Positions 47,257-55,122 of a DNA stretch of 64,000 nucleotides are shown here, piece after piece. How positions within the stretch are numbered: the first letter of the stretch is position 1; each line of letters opens with the position of its first letter. Both the position numbers and the translations under genes were made by a program. The notes beneath the pieces were generated by a model, which was not told where the DNA came from, ran no database searches, and worked only from the letters and a program-made list of their open reading frames with translations. This DNA is from Flavobacteriaceae bacterium (lineage in GTDB: Bacteria > Bacteroidota > Bacteroidia > Flavobacteriales > Flavobacteriaceae): positions 1-64,000 of the forward strand of contig JABXHX010000019.1 in NCBI GenBank assembly GCA_013373385.1, read 5' to 3'.

Positions 47257-48036
47257 CTACTTAAAATACTGTTTAGATTTGTTCCAATAGACATCCATTT
47301 CTCTAAGAGACATTTCTGACAATTTTTTTCCTTCTTTTAGAGTAGTTTCTTCTAAATATTGAAAACGTTTGATAAATTTCTTATTGGTTTTTTCGAGCGC
47401 ATTTTCGGGATTTACGTTTATAAAACGCGCGTAGTTAATCATAGAAAATAATACATCACCAAATTCAGATTCAATTTTATCAGTATTTCCTTGTTTAACT
47501 TCCTCATTTAATTCAGATAGTTCTTCTTGTACTTTTTCCCAAACTTGTTGTGGCTCTTCCCAATCAAAACCTACGCCAGCAACTTTGTCTTGAATTCTAT
47601 TTGCCTTTACAAGAGCAGGCAAGCTTTTGGGAACTCCTTCTAAAACCGATTTTTTACCTTCTTTTAGTTTAAGTTTCTCCCAGTTTTGTTTAACCTGTTC
47701 TTCGTTTTCTACTTGAACATCTCCGTAGATGTGAGGATGTCTGTCAATTAGTTTATCAGATATGGCATTGGCAACATCTGCAATATCAAAGGCTTCTTTT
47801 TCGCTTCCTATTTTTGCATAAAAGACGATGTGTAATAGCACATCGCCTAATTCTTTTTTGATTTCTTGTAAATCGTTGTCTAAAATAGCATCAGCTAATT
47901 CGTAGGTTTCTTCGATTGTTAAATGTCGTAACGATTCTAGGGTTTGTTTTTTATCCCACGGACATTTTTCACGTAAATCATCCATGATGTCAAGCAACCT
48001 ATTAAAAGCGTCTAATTGCTGTGCTCTTGAGTTCAT
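47257..48036 (-). CDS. mazG: nucleoside triphosphate pyrophosphohydrolase MazG
   Basis: MazG hydrolyses NTPs to NMPs and pyrophosphate, cleaning up abnormal nucleotides. Two MazG domains are visible. The first has CPWDKKQTLESLRHLTIEET with E-E-x2-E metal ligands and the K-K-E-L-G-D-V-L motif. The second has the FGDVLFSMINYAR motif. The 259-residue length is normal. Its ATG shares one base with the stop of the DUF5606 gene, so they are translationally coupled in the operon ruvX-def-DUF5606-mazG. Confidence 0.95.
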   Translation of the reverse strand: MNSRAQQLDAFNRLLDIMDDLREKCPWDKKQTLESLRHLTIEETYELADAILDNDLQEIKKELGDVLLHIVFYAKIGSEKEAFDIADVANAISDKLIDRHPHIYGDVQVENEEQVKQNWEKLKLKEGKKSVLEGVPKSLPALVKANRIQDKVAGVGFDWEEPQQVWEKVQEELSELNEEVKQGNTDKIESEFGDVLFSMINYARFINVNPENALEKTNKKFIKRFQYLEETTLKEGKKLSEMSLREMDVYWNKSKQYFK

Positions 48037-48455
48037 TACACTTCTTGATTGGCTTCAGAAGATAATTCTATTTTAGAAAAATCTAAACCAACAGCTAGTA
48101 AAGTATTGTACCACTGTACAATTTTTTTAATGTTTGAAGTATAGACTCTCTCTTCATCATAATTAGGTAAAACTTCAGAGAAGAAAGTTGCTAATTTGTT
48201 ACCACTTTCTTTATGACTTATAGTTTCTTTACCCTCTTCTTTTTCGTAAATAGCTTTAAATACAGTTAAAAGAGGTACTTCTTCTTCGTAAGTAAAAATG
48301 GCAATGTTTTCTAACAGACTAACGTTTTGTGTAGATACAATTGGGAAACGTTTTTTGTCTGTTAAAGATTCTACGATAATACCTGTCTTTGTTTGAGAAA
48401 CGATTTCAAACAATCCAGGTTTCCCTGTTACGGCAATAATTTTATTAAATTCCAT
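48036..48455 (-). CDS. DUF5606 family protein
   Basis: The 139-residue cytoplasmic protein begins MEFNKIIAVTGKPGLFEIVS. Its first half reads like a small beta-barrel with the segment GIIVESLTDKKRFPI, and a helical tail follows. I recognise it as DUF5606, common in Bacteroidota between def and mazG. A SpoVT- or SH3-like fold is possible but unproven. The function is unknown; conservation of the position suggests a housekeeping role. Confidence 0.82.
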   Translation of the reverse strand: MEFNKIIAVTGKPGLFEIVSQTKTGIIVESLTDKKRFPIVSTQNVSLLENIAIFTYEEEVPLLTVFKAIYEKEEGKETISHKESGNKLATFFSEVLPNYDEERVYTSNIKKIVQWYNTLLAVGLDFSKIELSSEANQEV

Positions 48456-48485
48456 GATGTTTTTGGTCTTAAATTAATCGACTAA

Positions 48486-49070
48486 TTATTTTTTTAAATT
48501 AGGAAAACGCATTCTGTATTCTGGGTTGATTTTTCCTTTAGAAATATTTTCTAATTTCTTTTTGATGAGCCTTTTCTTTAAAGAAGATAATTTATCTGTA
48601 AATAAAATTCCTTCAATATGATCGTATTCATGTTGAAAAACTCTGGCTGCCAAACCGTTGATTGTCGCAGTGTGTTTTTCAAAATTTTCATCTTGATATG
48701 CTATAGTAATTTGCTCTTGTCTAAACACATCTTCTCTAACATCAGGTATGCTAAGGCAACCTTCATTAAAAGGCCATTCATCACCTTCTTCTTTTAAAAT
48801 CTTTGGATTGATAAAGACATGTTTGAAATCTTTTAAAAATGCTCTTTCTTTTTCAGAAAGGTCTTCGTCATCTGCAAAAGGAGTAGCATCTACCAAAAAC
48901 AAGCGTATTGCTTTGCCAATTTGTGGAGCAGCCAATCCAACACCATGAGCATTGTGCATGGTTTCTTTCATGTTAGCAATAAGCTCTTGTAAGTTAGGAT
49001 AATCTTTGTCAATCTCAATTCCTACTTTTCTCAAAACAGGATCTCCATAAGCCACAATAGGTAAAATCAT
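48486..49070 (-). CDS. def: peptide deformylase
   Basis: Def removes the formyl group from nascent N-terminal methionines. The three diagnostic motifs are GVGLAAPQIG, EGCLSIP (C105) and QHEYDH (H147, E148, H151), which bind the catalytic metal. The protein has 194 residues from MILPIVAYGD. An in-frame start 33 bases upstream (49103) is rejected because a TATTTTTG -7 element occupies 49100-49093. It is the second gene in the ruvX-def-DUF5606-mazG order. Confidence 0.96.
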   Translation of the reverse strand: MILPIVAYGDPVLRKVGIEIDKDYPNLQELIANMKETMHNAHGVGLAAPQIGKAIRLFLVDATPFADDEDLSEKERAFLKDFKHVFINPKILKEEGDEWPFNEGCLSIPDVREDVFRQEQITIAYQDENFEKHTATINGLAARVFQHEYDHIEGILFTDKLSSLKKRLIKKKLENISKGKINPEYRMRFPNLKK

Positions 49071-49092
49071 AATACGTTCAATTTTGTGCGTG

Positions 49093-49100
49093 CAAAAATA
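49093..49100 (-). promoter_or_regulatory. def -7 promoter element
   Basis: TATTTTTG on the minus strand (49100-49093) lies 22 bases before the def ATG and just after a run of GAATTAC repeats. Confidence 0.6.
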
Positions 49101-49107
49101 CAATATT

Positions 49108-49135
49108 GAATTACGAATTACGAATTTTGAATTGT
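49108..49135. repeat. short tandem repeat GAATTAC x4 (imperfect)
   Basis: Four 7-base units run end to end: GAATTAC, GAATTAC, GAATTTT, GAATTGT. They lie directly upstream of the def -7 element. Unit number could vary between strains. Confidence 0.55.
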
Positions 49136-49193
49136 AATTTTTAAACTTTTAGATAGATTAGAGGTATTTGAAAATAAAATCTAAACAAGTAGA

Positions 49194-49604
49194 TTATTTA
49201 TTATAAAGATACGATTGAAGAATAATGGTAGCACTTATCTCATCTATCAACTTTTTGTTTTGACGTTGTTTTTTCTTTAAACCACCATCGAGCATGGATT
49301 GAAAAGCCATTTTAGAGGTAAAGCGCTCATCAACTCTTTCTATCGGAATGTGTGGAAAATTATTGGCTAACTTTTCTAAAAAGGGTTTGATAAGGATTTC
49401 ACTTTCACTAGCCGAACTATCCATTTGTTTGGGTAAACCTACAATAAACAAGGCTACTTTTTCTTGTTGAGTATATTCTTTTAAAAAAGAAATCAAATTA
49501 CTGGTTGCCACGGTGGTTAATCCAGAAGCAATAATTTGTAGTTCGTCTGTAACTGCAATTCCTGTTCTAATTTTTCCAAAATCAATGGCTAAAATTCTAC
49601 TCAT
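49194..49604 (-). CDS. ruvX: Holliday junction resolvase-like RuvX/YqgF
   Basis: The 136-residue protein starts MSRILAIDFGKIRTGIAV, the RNase H-like N terminus with the metal-binding D8. VGLPKQMDSSAS and RVDERFTSKMA are the other family motifs. YqgF/RuvX is linked to 16S rRNA maturation in bacteria, as well as its proposed nuclease role in recombination. The ATG at 49604 is preferred over one 18 bases upstream because it leads directly into the conserved N terminus. A TATTTTTG element lies 15 bases before the chosen ATG. Confidence 0.95.
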   Translation of the reverse strand: MSRILAIDFGKIRTGIAVTDELQIIASGLTTVATSNLISFLKEYTQQEKVALFIVGLPKQMDSSASESEILIKPFLEKLANNFPHIPIERVDERFTSKMAFQSMLDGGLKKKQRQNKKLIDEISATIILQSYLYNK

Positions 49605-49619
49605 AGAAGTTAATTTTAA

Positions 49620-49627
49620 CAAAAATA
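49620..49627 (-). promoter_or_regulatory. ruvX -7 promoter element
   Basis: TATTTTTG on the minus strand (49627-49620) matches the consensus and leaves a leader of about 10 bases to the ATG at 49604. Confidence 0.55.
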
Positions 49628-49696
49628 AGGAATTTAAACAAGGTGAGAATATCTGTTTAAAAAATGTATCTTCGCGTATATATTTAGTAGCTGTTT

Positions 49697-49704
49697 TATA
49701 TTTG
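49697..49704 (+). promoter_or_regulatory. dapD -7 promoter element
   Basis: TATATTTG at 49697-49704 matches TAnnTTTG exactly, 20 bases before the dapD ATG, in the divergent region with ruvX. Confidence 0.6.
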
Positions 49705-49724
49705 CAGAAAACATATTTAATTGG

Positions 49725-50540
49725 ATGAATAATTTAAGAGAAATAATAGAAAATGCTTGGGAGAATAGAGCATTGCTAAAAGAGGAAAATACAATTATAA
49801 CAATTAGAAAAGTAATTGATTTGTTAGATGAAGGAATTTTAAGAGTTGCTGAACCAACAAATAATGGATGGCAAGTAAATGAATGGATAAAGAAGGCAGT
49901 AGTATTGTATTTTCCAATTCAGCAAATGGAAACTTTAGAAGCTGGAATTTTTGAATATCATGATAAAATTCCTTTAAAAAGAAATTATAAAGAAAAAGGA
50001 ATTCGTGTAGTGCCAAATGCAGTAGCAAGACATGGAGCTTATATTTCTGGAGGAACTATTTTGATGCCGAGTTATGTAAATATTGGAGCTTATGTAGATG
50101 AAGGCACTATGGTAGATACGTGGGCAACAGTAGGTAGCTGTGCGCAGATTGGTAAAGATGTGCATTTGTCAGGAGGTGTAGGTATTGGTGGTGTTTTAGA
50201 GCCGTTACAAGCTGCCCCAGTAATTATTGAAGATGGCGCTTTTATCGGTTCACGTTGTATTGTTGTAGAAGGAGTAAGAGTAGAAAAAGAAGCTGTGTTA
50301 GGAGCTAATGTGGTGTTGACAGCATCTACAAAGATTATTGATGTTACAGGTGAAAATCCGGTAGAAATGAAAGGGAGAGTTCCCGCACGTTCTGTTGTAA
50401 TTCCAGGAAGCTATACCAAACAATTTAATGCAGGTCAATACAATGTGCCTTGTGCATTAATTATCGGAAAAAGAAAAGAAAGCACAGATAAAAAAACATC
50501 ATTAAATGATGCTCTAAGAGAGTATGATGTAGCTGTGTAA
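49725..50540 (+). CDS. dapD: tetrahydrodipicolinate N-succinyltransferase
   Basis: DapD transfers succinyl from succinyl-CoA to tetrahydrodipicolinate in the lysine/diaminopimelate pathway, two steps after DapA (5.9 kb). The left-handed beta-helix is clear: VARHGAYISGGTILMPSYVN, GAYVDEGTMVDTWATVGSCA and HLSGGVGIGGVLEPLQAAPV. The 271-residue length is normal. The next gene starts 13 bases after its stop, so the glycosyltransferase may be co-transcribed. Confidence 0.97.
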   Translation: MNNLREIIENAWENRALLKEENTIITIRKVIDLLDEGILRVAEPTNNGWQVNEWIKKAVVLYFPIQQMETLEAGIFEYHDKIPLKRNYKEKGIRVVPNAVARHGAYISGGTILMPSYVNIGAYVDEGTMVDTWATVGSCAQIGKDVHLSGGVGIGGVLEPLQAAPVIIEDGAFIGSRCIVVEGVRVEKEAVLGANVVLTASTKIIDVTGENPVEMKGRVPARSVVIPGSYTKQFNAGQYNVPCALIIGKRKESTDKKTSLNDALREYDVAV

Positions 50541-50553
50541 GAATATATATGCA

Positions 50554-52320
50554 ATGAAAAAGGTTAAAATTACGGCAATAATTCCAACATTTAACGAAGA
50601 GTTAGATATTCAAAGAGCATTAGACTCTGTTAGTTTTGCTGATGAAGTTATTGTTATTGATTCGTATAGTACAGATAGAACTATAGAAATTGTTAAAAAT
50701 TCTTCTGCAAAATTAATTCAGAGAAGGTTTGATAATTTTTCTAGTCAGAAAAATTATGCAATTAGCAAAGCATCATATGAATGGATTTTTTTATTAGATG
50801 CTGATGAGACTGTTCCAATAAAACTAAAAGAAGAGTTAATTAATATTGTTAATTCAGATACGGTTTACGATGCATTTTTTATTTATAGAAGTTATTTCTT
50901 TAAAAATAAAAGATTAAGATTTAGCGGTTGGCAAAGAGATAAAGTAATTCGGTTGTTTAAAAAATCGACTTGTAGGTACAAAGGAAAGGTACATGAAGAA
51001 ATTACAACTACTGGGAAAATAGGTTTCTTAAAAGAAAAATTAAATCATTACTCGTATAAAAATTACTTCAGATATAAGAATAAATTGAGGAAGTATGCAA
51101 AATTGCAAGCTGAAGAGCTGATGGTACAAGGAAAAATAATTACTCCGTACCATCTCTTTATTAAACCTTTTGTAAGGTTTTTTATTCAATATGTAATTCA
51201 GCTTGGATTTTTAGATGGAGTAAACGGATTTGTAATTTCATGGCTTCATGCCTTTGGCGTATGGAGGCGTTATGTTGAAGTGTTAAATTTAAAATATAGC
51301 TCAGTAGCTAAAATAAAGAAAAACCCAATAGAAAAATTCAATTCATCACTTTCAGAAAAAGACATTTCAATTATTATAGTTAACTATAAAAGTTGGAAAC
51401 ACTTGTCTTTATGCCTCAAAGCTTTTGAAACTATGCGTGAAGATGAATTTTCATTTGAACTCATTGTTGTAGACAACAAATCTAATGACGGTAAACTAAA
51501 AGAATTCACTAAAAAATTCCCTTTTGTAAAATTTATAGAGAATACAGGGAATAATGGTTTTGCAAATGCATGTAATTTAGGAGCCTTGAATGCGGTAGGC
51601 AACAACTTATTGTTTTTAAATCCAGATACGATTGCTAATAAAGAAGCAATAGCATTGATGTTGAAAACAGCAAAGTCTAACTCTAATTACGGCATAATTT
51701 CTTGCAATCAAATAAATGATAATGGAAAAGTTGAAAAACAAGATAGAGTGTTTTTACAATTATTTACTTTGTTTGGTTTTTTTAGAATTTTCTTTAGAAG
51801 CTTATCAAAAAAGACAAAAGAAAACAAAGAATTCATTTTTACAGACTGGGTTTCTGGCTCAGTTGTTTTTATAAGTAGAGGGTGGTTTCAAAAAGTTGAT
51901 GGATGGAATGAAGATTACTGGATGTATTATGAAGATGTGGACTTATCAAAAAAAGTAAGTGATGCGGGAGGTAAAGTTGTACTTCTAAAAAACACAAGTA
52001 TATTACACAATCACGGAGGAGCTTCAAGAATTAATTTTAAAACAGCTACAATTACTAAAACAGAAGTATTAATTTCTAAACATGTCTATATCCATAATCA
52101 TTTTAGAGGTGTACTAAAATTTACAATGTTACTTTGGTTGATAATTGTAACCCTCTTTTTTAAAAGTATTACAGCAATTTTAGGAATGCTTTTCTTTTTT
52201 GTACCTAAGTTAAAATTAGGTATGTATTTATTTATTGCGATGATAAGATATTATTATCATTGTTTAAAAAAAGGAACTTGGTTAAGTTCAAGATCTATGA
52301 ATTTACCTTATAAGGGATAA
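50554..52320 (+). CDS. two-domain family 2 glycosyltransferase (fusion)
   Basis: The 588-residue protein contains two GT2 domains. The first (1-240) starts KITAIIPTFNEELDIQRALD, has the LLDADETVP motif and resembles LPS-core/WaaE-type transferases. The second (from about 270) starts DISIIIVNYKSWKHLSLCL, has FLNPDTIAN, the VSGSVVFIS and YEDVDLSKK motifs, and resembles rhamnosyltransferases. One or two membrane segments lie near the end (about 527-560). The usual arrangement is two separate genes, so this is a natural fusion. It probably acts in surface polysaccharide or lipid-linked glycan synthesis. Donors are not readable. Confidence 0.88.
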   Translation: MKKVKITAIIPTFNEELDIQRALDSVSFADEVIVIDSYSTDRTIEIVKNSSAKLIQRRFDNFSSQKNYAISKASYEWIFLLDADETVPIKLKEELINIVNSDTVYDAFFIYRSYFFKNKRLRFSGWQRDKVIRLFKKSTCRYKGKVHEEITTTGKIGFLKEKLNHYSYKNYFRYKNKLRKYAKLQAEELMVQGKIITPYHLFIKPFVRFFIQYVIQLGFLDGVNGFVISWLHAFGVWRRYVEVLNLKYSSVAKIKKNPIEKFNSSLSEKDISIIIVNYKSWKHLSLCLKAFETMREDEFSFELIVVDNKSNDGKLKEFTKKFPFVKFIENTGNNGFANACNLGALNAVGNNLLFLNPDTIANKEAIALMLKTAKSNSNYGIISCNQINDNGKVEKQDRVFLQLFTLFGFFRIFFRSLSKKTKENKEFIFTDWVSGSVVFISRGWFQKVDGWNEDYWMYYEDVDLSKKVSDAGGKVVLLKNTSILHNHGGASRINFKTATITKTEVLISKHVYIHNHFRGVLKFTMLLWLIIVTLFFKSITAILGMLFFFVPKLKLGMYLFIAMIRYYYHCLKKGTWLSSRSMNLPYKG

Positions 52321-52361
52321 GATTAATTTCTTAACAACTAATCTAAATTGATACTAAAAAT

Positions 52362-52931
52362 ATGACATTAAAGCCATTTGAAATATCTCATATTTCTGAA
52401 TTACTTTCTCAGCAAAAAGTAATTTTATACCCTACAGATACTGTTTGGGGTATTGGTTGTGATGCAACTGATGCAGATGCTGTTGCAAAAGTGTACTCAA
52501 TAAAGAACAGAGAAGAAAGTAAGAGTCTGATTATTTTGATTGATTCTTTAGAAATGTTATCAAAGTATATTAAAGATATTCCTAAAAAAGCTTTAGAAGA
52601 ATTAAAAAGAGCAACGAAACCAACAACAATTATTTATAAAAACCCAATAGGATTGGCTAGCAATTGTGTTGCTACTGATAATACCATTGCTATTAGAATT
52701 GTGCAAAACGATTTTTGTATTCAATTAATTAAAGAATTCGGAAAACCAATTGTCTCTACATCAGCAAATATAAGTGGAGAGCCAACACCTAAATCATTTT
52801 CAGAAATTAGTACTTCAATTTTGAATAGCGTAGATTATATAGTAAATTTGCAACAAGAAAAAATAGCAACAGCCTCGTCGAGAATATTGAGAATAACCGA
52901 TGATAACCAAGTTGAAGTTATTAGAGAATAA
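52362..52931 (+). CDS. L-threonylcarbamoyladenylate synthase (Sua5/YrdC/YciO family)
   Basis: The 189-residue protein makes threonylcarbamoyl-AMP for the tRNA t6A modification or is its YciO paralogue. YPTDTVWGIGCDA, KNREESKSLIIL and IVSTSANISGEPT are the YrdC motifs. The KR..S-x-N residues that hold ATP are present. Its C terminus is short, so it lacks the extra Sua5 domain. It starts 41 bases after the glycosyltransferase stop and ends 4 bases before the next ATG. Confidence 0.9.
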   Translation: MTLKPFEISHISELLSQQKVILYPTDTVWGIGCDATDADAVAKVYSIKNREESKSLIILIDSLEMLSKYIKDIPKKALEELKRATKPTTIIYKNPIGLASNCVATDNTIAIRIVQNDFCIQLIKEFGKPIVSTSANISGEPTPKSFSEISTSILNSVDYIVNLQQEKIATASSRILRITDDNQVEVIRE

Positions 52932-52935
52932 TTCT

Positions 52936-54354
52936 ATGCAACCACAATTTTATAAAGAAGCAATTACAGCTCGTATTTTCAATTATATTTCAAAAGCCTC
53001 TCAATTATTAGGTGTAAAAAGTTATGTTATTGGTGGGTTTGTTCGTGATTTTTTATTGGAAAGAGGAACGGCAAAAGATGTAGATGTTGTAGCGGTTGGT
53101 AGTGGAATAGAATTAGCAGAAAAGGTTGCAGAGTTGTTGCCTAATAAGCCTAAAGTTCAGGTGTTTAAAACCTATGGTACTGCCATGTTGCGTTATAAAG
53201 ATATTGAAGTTGAATTTGTTGGTGCCAGAAAAGAATCGTATTCTGAAGAAAGCAGAAACCCAGAAGTTTCCGAAGGAACGCTAAAAGACGATCAAAACAG
53301 AAGAGACTTTACAATTAATGCACTGGCGTTAAGTTTAAATACAAAAGATTTTGGTTTATTGTTAGATCCTTTTAATGGAATAAAAGACTTACAATTAAAA
53401 GTAATCAGAACTCCATTAGAGCCAAATATTACGTATTCTGATGACCCGTTACGAATGATGAGAGCAATACGTTTTGCAAGTCAGTTAAATTTTATCATTG
53501 AAACAGCATCTTTAGAAGCCATTTCTAAAAATGCAGAAAGATTAAAAATTATTACTAGTGAACGTATAGTAGACGAACTGCATAAAATAATGTTGTCTAA
53601 TAAGCCTTCAGTCGGATTTTTATTGTTGGAATCTACACAATTATTAAAGCAAATTTTACCTGAACTAATAGCTTTAAAAGGAGTAGAAGAGATAGAAGGG
53701 CAAAAGCATAAAGATAATTTTTATCACACATTAGAAGTAGTTGATAATATTTCTGAAAATACGAATGATGTATGGCTTCGATGGGCAGCATTATTGCATG
53801 ATATAGGAAAAGCACCAACAAAAAAGTTTCATAAAAAGCAAGGATGGACATTTCATGCACACGAGTTTGTAGGTTCTAAGATGGTGTTTAAATTGTTCAA
53901 ACGATTAAAAATGCCATTGAATAATAAGATGAAGTTTGTGCAGAAAATGGTATTGTTGAGTTCAAGACCAATTGTATTAGCTAGTGAGGTAACTGATTCT
54001 GCTGTTAGAAGATTAATTTTTGATGCTGGTGATGATATAGATTCTTTAATGACTTTGTGTGAAGCAGATATCACAACAAAAAACCCAAATAAGTTTAGAC
54101 GTTATCATAAAAACTTCGAATTAGTTAGAAAGAAAATAAAAGAAGTTGAAGAGCGTGATAGAGTACGTAATTTTCAACCACCAATTTCTGGAGAACTCAT
54201 TATGAAAACATTTAACCTCACACCATGCAAAGAAATTGGCCAGTTAAAAGAAGCCATTAAAAATGCTATTTTAGACGGTGTAATCCCTAATGAATATGAA
54301 GCTTCATACCAGTTTATGTTGGAAAAAGGAAAAGAGTTGGGGTTGAGTTTATAA
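52936..54354 (+). CDS. cca: CCA tRNA nucleotidyltransferase with HD domain
   Basis: The 472-residue class II polymerase-beta-like enzyme adds or repairs the CCA end of tRNAs. The nucleotidyltransferase signature is GGFVRDFLLERG with the catalytic D48-x-D50, then RRDFTINALAL and the DDPLRMMRAIRFA binding motif. An HD domain (LLHDIGKAPT) follows. I chose the ATG at 52936; an earlier in-frame ATG at 52900 lies within the preceding gene. The family includes poly(A) polymerase-like relatives, but the context and motifs favour CCA addition. Confidence 0.92.
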   Translation: MQPQFYKEAITARIFNYISKASQLLGVKSYVIGGFVRDFLLERGTAKDVDVVAVGSGIELAEKVAELLPNKPKVQVFKTYGTAMLRYKDIEVEFVGARKESYSEESRNPEVSEGTLKDDQNRRDFTINALALSLNTKDFGLLLDPFNGIKDLQLKVIRTPLEPNITYSDDPLRMMRAIRFASQLNFIIETASLEAISKNAERLKIITSERIVDELHKIMLSNKPSVGFLLLESTQLLKQILPELIALKGVEEIEGQKHKDNFYHTLEVVDNISENTNDVWLRWAALLHDIGKAPTKKFHKKQGWTFHAHEFVGSKMVFKLFKRLKMPLNNKMKFVQKMVLLSSRPIVLASEVTDSAVRRLIFDAGDDIDSLMTLCEADITTKNPNKFRRYHKNFELVRKKIKEVEERDRVRNFQPPISGELIMKTFNLTPCKEIGQLKEAIKNAILDGVIPNEYEASYQFMLEKGKELGLSL

Positions 54355-54358
54355 TATT

Positions 54359-55117
54359 TTAGCTATGTATTTTAGTATCTAATTTATCAGCCCAACTTTT
54401 AACACGAGTTGTTTCCATGTAGTATTTTTCTTCTTCAGAAAGGTTTTTATGATTTACATACCAGGGTAAATGCTTTATTTGATAAGGATAACCAACTCTA
54501 TACATTAATGGGATGTGTGAGGCTGTGTGTTTAAAGCTAAAAGGACGATACATGGCAAAAGTTGTATCTAACTGAGCTCTATAAAGTAGTTTACTTACTT
54601 TTTCTTTGTAAAATTGACTTTCCCAATCAATTACCTCTTTTTTTAAAGCATAGGTTTCTGGTAAATCATCTATTTTTAAAGAAAATCCAACTTTTTTACA
54701 CTTTTTATGTTCTTGAAGTACGCTTCTAAAAAACTCCATAAAATCATTGGGGCATTCATCAATAATTTCTAAGTCAGCATCTGTGTAGACAAAAAAGTTA
54801 TGTTGGTATTGTTTGTAAATTCCAGATTTCCATAGTGCCCTATAGCCATAGTTTTTATCTAGAAAAATAACTTTGTGCTTGCAGTTTTTGTAAAATTTTA
54901 AAAGAGGTGGGTATGTAGATTGATTATCTAAAATCACAATATTTTTATAATCTCTTTTTTCTAAACAGACAAGTAGTTTTTTTAAGTATTCAAGTCTGTT
55001 AAAGTTGTTTATAATAATTGGGATTTCAGAAAAGTGGATTTGCTTAGGAGGGTATATATATTCTTTAATACTCATAATTAAAGAAATAATAAAATGTTTT
55101 ATTCTTTCAAAAAGCAT
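54359..55117 (-). CDS. probable glycosyltransferase
   Basis: The 252-residue protein contains IPIIINNFNRLEYLKKLLVC, ILDNQSTYPPLL and VYTDADLEIIDECP. These give a GT-A-type nucleotide-binding region with a D-A-D motif. The N terminus has a hydrophobic stretch (FIISLIMSIKEYI) that may be amphipathic and membrane-associated. Donor and acceptor are unknown. It starts 5 bases after the ABC transporter stop on the same strand, which points to a role in building or exporting a surface glycan. Base use is slightly more AT-rich than in neighbouring housekeeping genes. Confidence 0.78.
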   Translation of the reverse strand: MLFERIKHFIISLIMSIKEYIYPPKQIHFSEIPIIINNFNRLEYLKKLLVCLEKRDYKNIVILDNQSTYPPLLKFYKNCKHKVIFLDKNYGYRALWKSGIYKQYQHNFFVYTDADLEIIDECPNDFMEFFRSVLQEHKKCKKVGFSLKIDDLPETYALKKEVIDWESQFYKEKVSKLLYRAQLDTTFAMYRPFSFKHTASHIPLMYRVGYPYQIKHLPWYVNHKNLSEEEKYYMETTRVKSWADKLDTKIHS

Positions 55118-55122
55118 ACGTA

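Noticed and set aside
49071..49103. Longer start for peptide deformylase
   Set aside because: The added codons precede and overlap the -7 promoter element at 49093-49100, so they are not in the message.
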